Assembly: GCA_947468665.1 (NCBI GenBank)
Contig: CANILH010000008.1
Coordinates: forward strand, 1-63,540
Source: Oligoflexales bacterium
GTDB taxonomy: Bacteria > Bdellovibrionota_B > Oligoflexia > Oligoflexales > RGVZ01
Direction: 5' to 3'
Length of the DNA: 63,540 nt
Shown here: piece after piece, positions 9,090 through 18,768 of the stretch
How the letters are laid out: every line of letters starts with the position of its first letter
Position numbering within the stretch: the first letter of the stretch is position 1
Program-made: the position numbers and the translations under genes
The notes under the pieces: generated by a model
What the model was told of the DNA's origin: nothing
Database searches by the model: none
What the model saw: the letters and a program-made list of their open reading frames with translations, nothing else

Positions 9090-9860
9090 ATGACCCTAAA
9101 TAGGAAAAGTTGTCCCTTGAAGGTTTTCTACCTACCTAAAGAGCCCCAATTGGTTGTCGCCAGTGATGTACACGTCAGAACTGAGAACGACGACCGCTAC
9201 AAGTTACTTTGTCAGCTGGTTGATGAGGCAAAGCGTGTTGGAGCGAAGACATTCGTTTTGAATGGAGATATTTTTGACTTCTTTTTCGGGTGGGGACGTT
9301 ATTTCAGACTTAAATATTCCCGCCTTTTAAATAGCCTAGACGAGCTCGCGAAGTCAGGCACGACGGTTTGGTTTGTTGTCGGTAATCACGAATTTGGACT
9401 CGAGGCTCTGGAGCGTCATCACAAATTCTCGGTTATCCCAAGCGAGGGTCGTGTCTGGAAGGGGGCGGGCGGGATCAGCGTGCTTATCGCCCACGGAGAT
9501 TTGCTTCGTCCTGATTTTTGGTACAACCTATTTCGGGCGGTTGTCAGGAGTCCGGTCGTGAATGTTCTCGCATGGGCTTTCCCACAAGGGCTTCTTGACC
9601 TGTTTACCCTTTGGTTCGCGTCCACCTCGCGAAAAAAAGATAAATACCGTGTTTTAAATCACAGGAAGATTATTGACTCTGCCCTGATGAGGCTTAAGGA
9701 TTCAGGCGCGGACATGATTATATTCGGGCACTTTCATCATCCATATGACGAGTCAAAAGATGACGGCACGCGTTTTCTCAGTGTTACCAGTTGGGATAAG
9801 CCGTCGTGTCTTGTCGTGGGCGCGGATGGTAATATTGAGAGAGTTCATCCCGCCGATTGA
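9090..9860 (+). CDS. LpxH-like calcineurin-type metallophosphoesterase
   Basis: A 256-residue protein with the complete metallophosphoesterase motif set: SDVH (Asp26, His28), NGDIFDFF, VGNHE, AHGD and GHFHHP. The spacing and the GDIFDF form fit the UDP-2,3-diacylglucosamine hydrolase (LpxH) branch, which cleaves a lipid A precursor at the inner membrane. The middle hydrophobic helix region (about 150-175) fits the lid of that family. Without the lipid A gene neighbourhood the exact substrate is uncertain. It stands alone, divergent from the porin gene and convergent with the FlgT-like gene. Upstream at 9011-9016 is a TTGACA hexamer without a clear partner. Confidence 0.8.
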   Translation: MTLNRKSCPLKVFYLPKEPQLVVASDVHVRTENDDRYKLLCQLVDEAKRVGAKTFVLNGDIFDFFFGWGRYFRLKYSRLLNSLDELAKSGTTVWFVVGNHEFGLEALERHHKFSVIPSEGRVWKGAGGISVLIAHGDLLRPDFWYNLFRAVVRSPVVNVLAWAFPQGLLDLFTLWFASTSRKKDKYRVLNHRKIIDSALMRLKDSGADMIIFGHFHHPYDESKDDGTRFLSVTSWDKPSCLVVGADGNIERVHPAD

Positions 9861-9869
9861 CCGCGGAAA

Positions 9870-11582
9870 TCAAAGATTACGACGAGCCAGTGCGAGAAGA
9901 CCCATAGAGCCTACGTCGGCTGACTTGCCGTTGGTCAGTGCCCATGAGCTGCTTTCGTAATCAAACGCGGCTCCATATTGCCAGGTTTCCGGAGTACGGC
10001 TTCCGAAATATCCACCTACGCGAAACGCCAGGCTGGATCCCGACTGGATGTCCTTATACTTGCCCTTGACCCCAAACTGGCCGGAGTAGTAGAGCGGATA
10101 AAAGAACTCGCCGGTCCACTCAATTTTCTCACCGATGAAATCTGGTCTTGCCCAGCCGTGAACACCGGCTGTAAGGCGAATCATGGTGGTGTCATAGCCA
10201 CCAGACGTCTCACCTGAAATGCTATAACTAGCCATGCCGGCCAAAAGTCCAAAGTAAACATCGTCAGCGCCTGGAAGTATGTCTTTCAGGTACATGTGCC
10301 AGCGGGCGCCACTGTGAAGGTTATACCCGAAAAAGCTTCCTTTTCCTGTCGGCCCATAGCCCAGATCAAGGCCGTAGTTAAAATCGATGGTGTCAGAGAA
10401 TTTTCTGAAGATATCGGCGCCGGCTGAGTTGACCAGCCATACGGGTAACGAGGCATCAGCCGAGGATGATCCCGATATAGACCACATCTTAAGGCCTAAG
10501 TATGTTCGCATTTCGCTACCTTTGGGCATGATTTTGGCCGTGAAGTCATCGGTAGCCGGAGGGGCGTCTTTTGGCGCCTCAGCAACGGCCGTCTCACTGG
10601 GCGAATGCTCCTCAGCCTTGGCGGGTACATCCGTCGCCACAGTTTTCTCTGCCGGTAATTGCGCGGGAATCGTGTGGGATATGGCGGGTTTTGATCCCGC
10701 CGGCTCTATTATCGCGCTGCCTTGATCACTAGCCGATGCCATGGTCTGAGCTTCCTCCGCCCGGGCAAATCTGCTGCGGCTTGAGATGTCATCTATGCGG
10801 ATTCCATCACCAGGTTTAATGGCGTTCTCATAGCTAAGAGACGTGATTTTGGCGATAGAGCTTTGAGACTTAACCTCGATTATCTCGGCGGTGCCAGTTT
10901 TAGCAGTTCCAAAAGAAAGCCAGCTGCCATTGGCAGGGTGAAGGCTCTCAACGGTGGCTGAAAGGACGTCAAACTTCTCGCCGGACTTTATGCCCTGCTC
11001 GGTCCCAGCGGAGATGGTCAGATAACTTCCGTTAACACTTGTGATGTGAGCATCAAGCGGCAGGCGGTTAATCATTCGCTGCACGAGATCCCGCAACTTC
11101 GCTGACGTCTGGTCTTTTGAGGCCTCAACGAGCCACTTTCTTTTAATGACGTCACTTTCCTGAAGCCTTGTTTCAAGCCGGGGCGACAGTAATCGGGTTG
11201 TCAGGACGACCATATCCCCCCTGGCTGACACGTCGAGATTGGCGAAGGCGCTGAGCTCATAATCAGTTTCCAACTCTTTTCTTCCTGCGGGAGTTTTCCA
11301 AAGTGACTTTACAAGCTCATCATTGACAATAATAAAGCGCTTACTGTCATGGACGGCCCCGGAAAACTCACTGTCGATAGATTTTTGGACGTGTCCGAGA
11401 TCCTGCCAGACTTCGTCTTTCTCCCACTGAACCGGTATGACACCGGCGTAATGCAACACTGGCAGCGGAGAGGCTTTTCTGGGTGAGGTATCGCCAGCCG
11501 CCAGAAAAGTTGGAGCCAGAAAAAACCCGAGCACCGCAGGAATCAGAAATTTAAATTTTTTCGATATCATGATTTTTTCCAT
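9870..11582 (-). CDS. Exported FlgT-like protein with C-terminal barrel-like domain
   Basis: A 570-residue secreted protein of unknown role. I place the start at 11582 (MEKIMISKK), where GGAGAG lies 9 bases upstream; ATG 11570 with GGAA is the alternative. Longer versions would run deep into spoVR. A signal peptide ends near FLAAGD. Residues about 170-270 resemble the FlgT C-terminal fold (ITSVNGSYLTISAG, then EQGIKSGEKFDVL and KPGDGIRI). A Pro/Ala/Glu-rich linker follows. The last 200 residues look like amphipathic beta strands (GVHGWARPDF, GKGSFFGYN), as in an outer-membrane barrel, though the C-terminus lacks the usual aromatic residue. The start overlaps the spoVR stop by 32 bases. Confidence 0.65.
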   Translation of the reverse strand: MEKIMISKKFKFLIPAVLGFFLAPTFLAAGDTSPRKASPLPVLHYAGVIPVQWEKDEVWQDLGHVQKSIDSEFSGAVHDSKRFIIVNDELVKSLWKTPAGRKELETDYELSAFANLDVSARGDMVVLTTRLLSPRLETRLQESDVIKRKWLVEASKDQTSAKLRDLVQRMINRLPLDAHITSVNGSYLTISAGTEQGIKSGEKFDVLSATVESLHPANGSWLSFGTAKTGTAEIIEVKSQSSIAKITSLSYENAIKPGDGIRIDDISSRSRFARAEEAQTMASASDQGSAIIEPAGSKPAISHTIPAQLPAEKTVATDVPAKAEEHSPSETAVAEAPKDAPPATDDFTAKIMPKGSEMRTYLGLKMWSISGSSSADASLPVWLVNSAGADIFRKFSDTIDFNYGLDLGYGPTGKGSFFGYNLHSGARWHMYLKDILPGADDVYFGLLAGMASYSISGETSGGYDTTMIRLTAGVHGWARPDFIGEKIEWTGEFFYPLYYSGQFGVKGKYKDIQSGSSLAFRVGGYFGSRTPETWQYGAAFDYESSSWALTNGKSADVGSMGLLALARRNL

Positions 11583-13044
11583 CAAATGAGACTCTCCGTT
11601 TGACTTCTTCGATAACTGTTTCCAGATATACCGGCCTTGCCCAGACTTTGTGAATATTGCGCAATGTTTCCATTGTGAAATCCTGCTTGAGGTCCTCGCC
11701 ATTGTGTTCGTGCCTGAGAAGCAACTCGCCGCGGTTTTTGAAATTCCCATCAACGACCGAGATAATTGGCTGTCCGAAGTTTGTGAGCTGCTGGAGGAGC
11801 TTTTGCTTGACGGGCTTGAACTCGCGGCTCGAGATAATCTGTTTCCCTGTTTTTCGGTCGTAGTCGTAAAGAAACATTTTGTGCTGATGGCAAAAATCCT
11901 CATCAAGAAACTCGTCAATAAATGTCAGATCATTGTGAAATCTTCGCACCTCAAATATTTTTTTGCGGCCAAGGCCGGCTTTGGTGTCCCATTCAGCGCG
12001 TTTTTTTGGGTCGTCACAGTTGAGGTACTCAAGCCCAAACTGCCCACGGTCCCATCTGCGCTCGATATGACGAAGTAACTCAACGCCAATTTTATATGGG
12101 TTGATGGATCCAGGCGCTGCCGCCACTACGCCGGCGTAATGATCGCAGTAATCCACGATCTCGCTTTCGTGGAGCGGGCTGAGCCTCGTCATCATCATGG
12201 AATGCCAATATGTCGCCCAGCCCTCGTTGAGGATCTTGGTCTGTCCTTGCGGGGCAAAATAATAGGATTCGTCGCGAATAATCTCTAGTATTTTTTTTTG
12301 CCATGATGAGACTGGAGCGTGGTCGATAAGAAACTTGAGGACATCGCGCTCAGGGTTTTCAGGGAAGTTTTTGGTCCTCCGCTGCTCTTTTTCCATGCGG
12401 TCTTTCTGTGCTGCCAGAAAGTCTTTGGGGTTTACATAGGAGTCGAGATAACCCTTCGTCTCAATTTTTGAGACATGAAGTGCCTGATCCGCTCCGAGCC
12501 CGTCTTTAACGGTGGCCGTTATGGGAGCCCGATAAGGCGTCGTAATATCAATCAGGTTCTCAAGGCTCAGACAAACATCCAGAAAAGACTCGACCGTGTC
12601 CTGCCCAATTTCATTGATGGCGCGACGCACAAACGTCGCGTGATTAGCCATCTGGTCGAGCATCTTGCGGTTTGTCTTCGAGAAGTAGTAGTTATTTTTG
12701 AAAAAATCACAGTGCCCGAATACGTGAGCGATGACGGTCTTCTGGTAAACCATGCTGTTTGCCCTGAGAAGATATGCGTAACAGGGATTATTGTTGATTA
12801 CCATCTCGTATATAATACTTAGGCCGTATTCGTAGCTTTTTGAGATCTTGTCGAACTCCATCCCGAATTTCCAGTGTGGATACCTGGTGGGAAACCCTCC
12901 GTAAGAGGCGATCTCAGCGAGTTGATTATAGTCAACCAGCTCAAATATCGTCGGGAAAAAATCAAGACCAGCATTACGGGCGACTTCCTCAAGGTGGGAG
13001 ACTGCGTCCGCTAATTCAGGTGGTAGCTGGGTGTTGACGTACAT
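11551..13044 (-). CDS. spoVR: SpoVR/YcgB family protein
   Basis: A 497-residue cytosolic protein of the SpoVR family (E. coli YcgB, Bacillus SpoVR), needed for cortex formation in Bacillus but of unknown biochemistry elsewhere. Typical segments are FELVDYNQLAEIASYGGFP, WKFGMEFDK, YEMVINNNPCYAYL and ILNEGWATYWHSMMM, the last with conserved Glu and His. Length matches the family (about 470-510). It is 1 base after the yeaH-like gene, which itself follows prkA. This prkA-yeaH-spoVR order is a widely conserved stress module. It is not evidence of sporulation, since many non-spore-formers carry it. Confidence 0.95.
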   Translation of the reverse strand: MYVNTQLPPELADAVSHLEEVARNAGLDFFPTIFELVDYNQLAEIASYGGFPTRYPHWKFGMEFDKISKSYEYGLSIIYEMVINNNPCYAYLLRANSMVYQKTVIAHVFGHCDFFKNNYYFSKTNRKMLDQMANHATFVRRAINEIGQDTVESFLDVCLSLENLIDITTPYRAPITATVKDGLGADQALHVSKIETKGYLDSYVNPKDFLAAQKDRMEKEQRRTKNFPENPERDVLKFLIDHAPVSSWQKKILEIIRDESYYFAPQGQTKILNEGWATYWHSMMMTRLSPLHESEIVDYCDHYAGVVAAAPGSINPYKIGVELLRHIERRWDRGQFGLEYLNCDDPKKRAEWDTKAGLGRKKIFEVRRFHNDLTFIDEFLDEDFCHQHKMFLYDYDRKTGKQIISSREFKPVKQKLLQQLTNFGQPIISVVDGNFKNRGELLLRHEHNGEDLKQDFTMETLRNIHKVWARPVYLETVIEEVKRRVSFDGKNHDIEKI

Positions 13045-13045
13045 G

Positions 13046-14161
13046 TTATTTACCCTTGCCTAGGAAAGTCTTGAGAGCGTCCATGATCGCATCACGGTCT
13101 TTGATCTGGGCGAGTGTTAATTTTGGGTTGTTTTCGCCAAAGTGTTTCTGGAGATCCCGTAAGAACTGCCCGGATCCGTACCGGCTCTCGACCTGTCCAT
13201 AACAAAACAGATTAGCCCTGGGCATGATGTCGGACTCGAGCATTTTCAGGCATTCATTGGTGTCGTTGCCAGACCAGTTGTCGCCGTCTGAGAAATGAAA
13301 CAGGTAGACGTTCCACTCCTGCGGAGGATAATGATCCTCAAGGATTTTGAGCGCCATGCGGTAGGCGGAACTGATCAATGTCCCGCCGGATTCCCGGGTG
13401 CGGTAAAACGTATTTTGATCCACTTCCCGGGCAGTGGCATCATGGATTATATACCTGCGCTCAAGGCCCGCATACTGGCTCTGGAGCCACGTATCAAGCC
13501 AAAAGCTAGTCAGGCGAACGATCTCCTTTTGTTCATCTCCCATAGATCCAGAAACGTCCATCATGTAAACAATGACCGCGTTCGCCACGGGCTCGTTATA
13601 GATCTTGTAGCTTCGGTAGCGTTTGTCTTCTTTAATAGGGATGACCATGGGGTTTGCAGGGTCGTATTTTCCAATGGAGATTGTGCGTTTTAATGCCTCC
13701 CGGTAGGTTTTCTTGAAGTGTCTGAGAGACTCGGGCCCCCGATTGACTATGCCGGTGTATTTATATTTTTTGTTCTCAACGTTTTTTTTGCCCTTGTTCT
13801 CTATGTTGGGTAGCTCAAGCTCCTCGCTTAATAGAGAAGCCAGTTCCTCAAGGGAAACGTCAACCTCAAGTGTGTGCTGACCCTCGCCTTCGCCCGCTTC
13901 TCCCTTGCCAGGCTGAGGTTGCCCTTGTCCTTGGCCAACTTCATCCCCCACCTCGCCTTGACCCTGCCCGACTCCGCCGCCCTCTCCGTTTCCAAACTGG
14001 AAATGTGGTAGGTCGATTCTGGGCAGCGGAATGCTGATGGATTTTTTTCCCTGTCTGCCAATAAGTTCGCCATTAGCTACGAAGCGACGAAGCTCCTGCT
14101 TAATTTTGCCTTTCACGATTTTTCGGAATCGGTTGAGGTCCGATTCCATGTTGTTAGGCAT
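13046..14161 (-). CDS. yeaH: YeaH/YhbH family (DUF444) protein
   Basis: A 371-residue cytosolic protein of the YeaH/YhbH family. A basic N-terminal segment is followed by a Gly/Gln/Glu-rich low-complexity stretch (about 60-95). The C-terminal two-thirds has a von Willebrand A-like fold with the metal-site motif [15 protein letters not shown] (DxSGS) near residue 200 and [13 protein letters not shown] later. The family partners the PrkA kinase and SpoVR in starvation and sporulation responses, although its molecular role is unknown. It lies 28 bases after prkA and abuts spoVR, consistent with one transcript. Confidence 0.93.
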   Translation of the reverse strand: MPNNMESDLNRFRKIVKGKIKQELRRFVANGELIGRQGKKSISIPLPRIDLPHFQFGNGEGGGVGQGQGEVGDEVGQGQGQPQPGKGEAGEGEGQHTLEVDVSLEELASLLSEELELPNIENKGKKNVENKKYKYTGIVNRGPESLRHFKKTYREALKRTISIGKYDPANPMVIPIKEDKRYRSYKIYNEPVANAVIVYMMDVSGSMGDEQKEIVRLTSFWLDTWLQSQYAGLERRYIIHDATAREVDQNTFYRTRESGGTLISSAYRMALKILEDHYPPQEWNVYLFHFSDGDNWSGNDTNECLKMLESDIMPRANLFCYGQVESRYGSGQFLRDLQKHFGENNPKLTLAQIKDRDAIMDALKTFLGKGK

Positions 14162-14189
14162 GACGTTAGCCTTTCATTGCGACCTTCTG

Positions 14190-16256
14190 TTAGTTACGGT
14201 CTTTGTCTTTCAGCATGTCACCGCGGGCGAAAATACTCGCGACGAATCCCAGGGCGTCACTTGCGCAAATGTCACAATATCCATAGTTTTTAATGAGGCG
14301 GTTTTTCACGACGTCAATTTTTCCTTGCGCCTCTTTATCGACAACCTTGGAAACGTGGACAGTCAGCTTAATAGTGTCTTTTTGGTCCTCAAAAAGTTTC
14401 AGCTCAAGGGCCTTATGAAGGCGCTCATTACTGCGGAATTCAAATGTCTTGCCCTCGATCGCCATTGCACCGATATAGTTCATGATCTCCCGACGGAAGT
14501 CGTCTTTACGGTTTTCTGAGATATCGATTTTGTCCTCAATGGAGCGCATAAGGCGCTCGTCTGGATCCTCGGCCTGGGAGGTGTAAGGATTGCGGACTTT
14601 CTCTCTTTGGATGTAGGCCTTGATGTTATCAATGTAGTTTCCGCAGAGCTTATCGATGGCGTTCTCGTCGGCTGAGATCGCCCGCTGTACCTCGTGCTTG
14701 ACGATATCCTCATACTCACGCTTAACCTCGCTTAAAAGTTCGCGGTAGCGTTTGCGGAGTTCCTCGTCATTAATAAGCGAGTGCCCCTTAAGACCTGACT
14801 CCATCTCGTTTAGGACAATAAACGGATTGATGCAGCCTTTGCCCTTGTCCAACACAAGTCCTGAGGAGATCTTGTCTTGAATATAGCGTGGCGAGATGCC
14901 GTCAAGGCCCTCTCGTACGGCTTCTTTGCGAAGCTCTTTGACGTTATCTTCAGTAAATTGCTGTGTCGTCTTGCCATTATAAAGCTTCATTTTCTGCATA
15001 AGAGTCAAATTTGCTTTTTTAGGTTCTTCAAGACGGGTCAAAACCGCCCACATGGCCGACATCTCAAGTGTGTGCGGGGCTATGTGAATGTGCGGCACAG
15101 TGTTGGCGTTGAAGCTCTTCTCGTAGATTTTCACTTCCTCATTGAGCTTAGTGATATATGGTACGTCGATTTTTACGGTCCGGTCCCGCAGTGCTTCCAT
15201 GAATACATTGCTTTGAAGTTTTCTATACTCTGGCTCATTGGTGTGACCGATGATGACCTCGTCGATGTCACATTGGGCGAATTTTTTCGGCTTGATCTTG
15301 TGTTCCTGACTTGCGGTCAGAAGGTCATATAGGAAGGCGACGTCGAGTTTAAGTACCTCGATGAACTCGATCATGCCGCGGTTAGCGATGTTGAACTCGC
15401 CGTCAAAATTAAATGCTCTTGGGTCAGAATCCGAACCATATTCCGCAATTTTGCGGTAGTTGATATCACCCGTGAGCTCGGTGGAGTCCTGATTCTTCTC
15501 GTCTTTTGGCTGAAAGGTGCCGATACCTATGCGGTCTCGCTCACTTAAGACAAGCCGGTGAACGCTCGTGTGATTTTTAATTATTTTTTCCCAGTCACCG
15601 TTGTAATGCTTCATAAGTTCCATGTAGATGTAGCGACAGGCAGGCGAAAGGTCTCCCTCCAAGCGAACGAGATTTGCCCGGTCACGTCCCTTGTTGATGA
15701 CAGCGAGTACGGCCTCACGTCGCTCTGGAGGGATTAAATAAAGGGGCTCCTGGTTCATGGGAGAGCGCATAACGTCCTCCATTTTGAGGACCTCGGCCAG
15801 GTTGATCCATGAGTATGTGTACATAGCCCCTTCAGGGGTTTTTGAGTAGACCTCAAGACCTTTTTTGAGCATTCGCGCGATTGTCGATTTAGACGATCCA
15901 ACAGGGCCGTGGAGAAGAATAACCCGCTTTTCTGGGCCATAACCAGCTGCCGCCGCCTTGAAAGTGTTGACGAGTTTCATAAGGTGAACATCAAGGCCGA
16001 AGATTGCGTCCTTGCCGCCGTCGATCGGGTCATCAAAGAAATTCCAGTGGGTTATTTCTTTTTTGTATTCCTTAAATTGGCGGCTTCCGTAGCCAGCGAT
16101 CATGTCGTACATGCGTTGGAAAGCGGTTCGGGCGACCTGTGGGTGTTCCAACACCATGTTCAGGTAATCCTCAAACGACCCGGTCCAGTGGAGTTCAGCG
16201 TACTGCTTGTCAAACCCGCCGCCTTTAACCGTCGAGATAATTTCTTTAGCGTTCAT
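14190..16256 (-). CDS. prkA: PrkA/YeaG family AAA+ serine kinase/protease
   Basis: A 688-residue cytosolic AAA+ protein of the PrkA/YeaG family. E. coli YeaG and Bacillus PrkA act in nutrient stress and sporulation; both kinase and protease activity have been reported. The start at 16256 is set by AAGGAGG five bases upstream. The P-loop is GPVGSSKST (about 115-123), followed by the Walker B and sensor region and a PrkA-specific C-terminal domain (about 420-680). It is about 45 residues longer than E. coli YeaG. It heads the prkA-yeaH-spoVR run and lies 98 bases after the prfB stop. Confidence 0.95.
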   Translation of the reverse strand: MNAKEIISTVKGGGFDKQYAELHWTGSFEDYLNMVLEHPQVARTAFQRMYDMIAGYGSRQFKEYKKEITHWNFFDDPIDGGKDAIFGLDVHLMKLVNTFKAAAAGYGPEKRVILLHGPVGSSKSTIARMLKKGLEVYSKTPEGAMYTYSWINLAEVLKMEDVMRSPMNQEPLYLIPPERREAVLAVINKGRDRANLVRLEGDLSPACRYIYMELMKHYNGDWEKIIKNHTSVHRLVLSERDRIGIGTFQPKDEKNQDSTELTGDINYRKIAEYGSDSDPRAFNFDGEFNIANRGMIEFIEVLKLDVAFLYDLLTASQEHKIKPKKFAQCDIDEVIIGHTNEPEYRKLQSNVFMEALRDRTVKIDVPYITKLNEEVKIYEKSFNANTVPHIHIAPHTLEMSAMWAVLTRLEEPKKANLTLMQKMKLYNGKTTQQFTEDNVKELRKEAVREGLDGISPRYIQDKISSGLVLDKGKGCINPFIVLNEMESGLKGHSLINDEELRKRYRELLSEVKREYEDIVKHEVQRAISADENAIDKLCGNYIDNIKAYIQREKVRNPYTSQAEDPDERLMRSIEDKIDISENRKDDFRREIMNYIGAMAIEGKTFEFRSNERLHKALELKLFEDQKDTIKLTVHVSKVVDKEAQGKIDVVKNRLIKNYGYCDICASDALGFVASIFARGDMLKDKDRN

Positions 16257-16354
16257 GATGGCCTCCTTCATGGGAGCGCAAAAATGCGCCCATTGTCTCA
16301 CTTACTATTGTACGAGAGACGATGAAAGCCTGTCAAAAATAAGGGCAGACCTAA

Positions 16355-17471
16355 TTATTTGGCCTTAACGGCCTCTTTGGCATACGCCAAATATTCATTT
16401 ATGAATTCATCAAGCGCGCCATCGAGGACATCGTCTGGGCTGTGGGACTCATAGTCGGTCCGATGGTCTTTAATCAGCTTATATGGGTGGAGGACGTAGC
16501 TGCGAATCTGATGGCCAAAGGAGATGTCGGTTTTCGAGTCCTCGATCAGCTTTTGTGCTGAACGTCTTTTTTCAAGCTCGCGCTCATACATCTGAGAGCG
16601 CAAGAGCTTCATGGCGTTCTCCTTGTTTTGGATTTGGGAGCGTTGGGTTTGCGAGGCGGCCACAAGCCCAGTTGGCAAGTGGGTAATGCGTACAGCGGAA
16701 TCAGTCTTGTTGACGTGCTGTCCTCCGGCGCCTGAGGCGCGGTAGGTATCAATTTTGAGATCTGATGGATTGATATCAATCTCGATATTGTCGTCAACGA
16801 CAGGCGTTACGAATACGGACGCGAAACTGGTGTGGCGCCTGGCGTTACTGTCAAACGGACTTATCCTTACAAGGCGGTGGACGCCATTTTCTGCCTTCAG
16901 TAATCCATAGGCGAAATCACCCGTGATCTCGATAGTAGCGTTCTTGATCCCGGCTTCCTCGCCCGAGAGGACGTCGTGAACGTCAATTTGCCAGCCTTTG
17001 CGCTCAGCGAATCTGATGTACATGCGGTAGAGAATGCTTGCCCAGTCACATGACTCCGTGCCGCCCGCGCCGGCGTTGATCGTCAGAATTGCGGCATTCA
17101 TGTCAGTCTCACCGCCCAGGAGACTTTGGATCTCGAGAGCTTGAATGTCTTTCACGAGAAGGTCATAGGTGGTGTTGGCCTCCTGCAGGTATTCGGTCTC
17201 ACCCGCTTCGGCAAGTTCCATGGCGGCCTCGAGGTCTCCCTCAAGGGATTCGAGCTTACGGACGCGCCCAATGGCCTGTTCCAGTGATTTTTTCTCTTTT
17301 AAGATTGGAGCGGATAGTTTGGGGTTATTCCAGAAGTCGGGCATGCCCTCGATCTGGGAGTCAATGTCCTTTAGACGTTCGGCCTTATGTTCGAGGTCAA
17401 AGAAACCCCCGAATGCGAACGAATTTTTCCTTCAAATTACGACGCGCACTTGAGAGATCATGAAAATCCAC
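16355..17471 (-). CDS. prfB: Peptide chain release factor 2, with programmed +1 frameshift
   Basis: RF2 ends translation at UGA and UAA codons. The main frame has the peptide anticodon SPF (near VRISPFDSNARR) and the catalytic GGQ motif in ASGAGGQHVNKTDS. The true start is GTG at 17471: a 24-codon frame reads to an in-frame TGA at 17399-17397 inside CGG GGG TTT CTT TGA C. A +1 slip there joins it to GAC at 17398 and gives a 371-residue protein, normal for RF2. An upstream TAG in the same frame leaves GTG as the only reasonable start. Reading only from ATG 17344 would lose 42 residues. It is divergent from flbD. Confidence 0.95.
17396..17411 (-). promoter_or_regulatory. prfB: prfB programmed +1 frameshift site
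   Basis: The minus strand reads CGGGGGTTTCTTTGAC. GGGGG lies three bases before CTT TGA C, the known RF2 autoregulation layout: an internal Shine-Dalgarno-like purine run, the slippery CTT and a poorly terminating UGA-C. Low RF2 favours the slip from CTT to TTT and so raises RF2. All elements are seen directly; function follows from E. coli and many other bacteria. Confidence 0.93.
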
Positions 17472-17543
17472 TGAAAAACCCCAAAAATACTAGGTGTTGG
17501 CTCAAATCCCTTTGGTTATCAGCTGGTTGCGGCGCAGCCGGCA

Positions 17544-17580
17544 TTGACAGTCAAAGAAGCGGAGTCGTACCATAATGGTA
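17544..17580 (+). promoter_or_regulatory. Candidate promoter and palindromes in the prfB/flbD divergent region
   Basis: TTGACA (17544-17549) is followed 18 bases on by TACCAT (17568-17573), a plausible sigma70-type promoter for flbD and the motAB run. Both hexamers sit in perfect palindromes: TTGACAGTCAA (17544-17554) and TACCATAATGGTA (17568-17580). These may be operator half-sites or coincidence. I found no sigma54 or sigma28 pattern in this gap. Confidence 0.4.
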
Positions 17581-17662
17581 AGAAGCAGCGAATTCCACAG
17601 GAATTTTTGTGTTCTGGAGCGCCCAATCATAATGTCTCGAATAACAGCCCCTGGAGGCGATC

Positions 17663-17896
17663 GTGATTTTCCTGACAAAGCTAGATAAATCAAGGGTCTT
17701 GGTCACAATTGAAAGCATCAAATTTATTGAGTCGACGCCAGACACGCTGGTCAGATTCGTAAACGGTGACATGTTGATTGTTCGTGAGCGAATGGACGAG
17801 GTCGCGCTTCTTGTGGAGCAATTTAAGGCGCGCTGCATTCGCGGGGGCGGGCATTCCGCACGGTTAACTGACGTTGAGAGCTCAGCTGCATTTTAA
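17663..17896 (+). CDS. flbD: Flagellar FlbD family protein
   Basis: A 77-residue protein of the small FlbD family (not the Caulobacter sigma54 activator of the same name), found next to motAB or flagellar hook genes in many bacteria. Its pattern is IFLTKLDK at the N-terminus, then IESTPDTLVRFVNGDMLIV, the family core. The role is unknown; an Epsilonproteobacterial or Spirochaete relative is linked to flagellar assembly. It starts with GTG preceded by GGAGG at a 5-base gap. It is the first gene of the flbD-motA-motB run. Confidence 0.85.
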   Translation: MIFLTKLDKSRVLVTIESIKFIESTPDTLVRFVNGDMLIVRERMDEVALLVEQFKARCIRGGGHSARLTDVESSAAF

Positions 17897-17953
17897 AACC
17901 TAAGATTCAAAGCTACTGCTCAGGCTATACGCCGGGGTAAAAGGGGGGTGCGA

Positions 17954-18721
17954 ATGGATATAACAAGTATTGTAGGCCCGGTCCTGGCGATGGGCATGAT
18001 TATAACCGCTATGATAATGGAGGGCGGTAATCCCCTTCACGAACTGGAGTTGACGGCGGGTATGATTGTTTTTGGCGGGACGTTAGGAGCCTTGATGGTC
18101 GCCTACCCATTGCCGGATATGATTGGCGCATTTAAGGCTCTCGGCATCTACCTCAAAAATCCAGCAGCTAATCCCAGCCAGATAATGGCTGAAATCCTTG
18201 ATTGTGCTCAGACAGCCCGTAAAGAGTCGATCCTCGCGTTAGAAAAAAAGCGAGACACACTTTCTTATGAGCCTCTGAAAATGGCGATTGGCCTCGCCGT
18301 TGATGGAACCGCTCCCGAGGTTATCCGTGATACGCTGGAGACGGCGGCCCACGTTGTCTTTGAGGAAGCGGAAGTTAGCGTAAAATTCTGGGAGGACTTT
18401 GGCGCTATTTGCCCTACGATCGGGATTCTTGGCGCCGTACTAGGTCTCCAGCACGTTATGACGGTTCTTGATCAACCTGAAAAGATCGGGCCTGGTATTG
18501 GCGTGGCATTCGTGGCGACACTTTACGGTGTGGGTGCTGCCAATATTGTGGGAATTCCCGTTGGTAAAAAATTGAAGCGAAAAGCGATTATCGATGGTCA
18601 CGCGAGAGCGATGGTGGTTATCGGTGTCGAAGGAATTCTCACCGGGATGAACCCTAAAATCATTGAGCAAAAATTAGCGGTATTTGTGCACGATCACGGT
18701 GGTGGCGAAGAAAAACACTAA
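17954..18721 (+). CDS. motA: Flagellar motor stator protein MotA
   Basis: A 255-residue inner-membrane protein that, with MotB, forms the ion channel driving flagellar rotation. It has the typical start MDITSIVGPVLAMGMII and four membrane spans, two near the N-terminus and two around 160-210. A cytoplasmic loop lies between. The conserved proline segment CPTIGILGAVLGLQHVM begins the third span. I chose ATG 17954, preceded by AAGGGGGG, over GTG 17948, since family members begin MD(I/L). It is followed by motB after 47 bases. Confidence 0.95.
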   Translation: MDITSIVGPVLAMGMIITAMIMEGGNPLHELELTAGMIVFGGTLGALMVAYPLPDMIGAFKALGIYLKNPAANPSQIMAEILDCAQTARKESILALEKKRDTLSYEPLKMAIGLAVDGTAPEVIRDTLETAAHVVFEEAEVSVKFWEDFGAICPTIGILGAVLGLQHVMTVLDQPEKIGPGIGVAFVATLYGVGAANIVGIPVGKKLKRKAIIDGHARAMVVIGVEGILTGMNPKIIEQKLAVFVHDHGGGEEKH

Positions 18722-18768
18722 TATCGTGTTAGGCGCGGGAGTCCACTAATTTGTGAAATTGAGGGTTT

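Noticed and set aside
11583-11918. Longer start for the FlgT-like gene
   Set aside because: It would put a Ser-rich run in front of an internal signal peptide and overlap spoVR by 370 bases.
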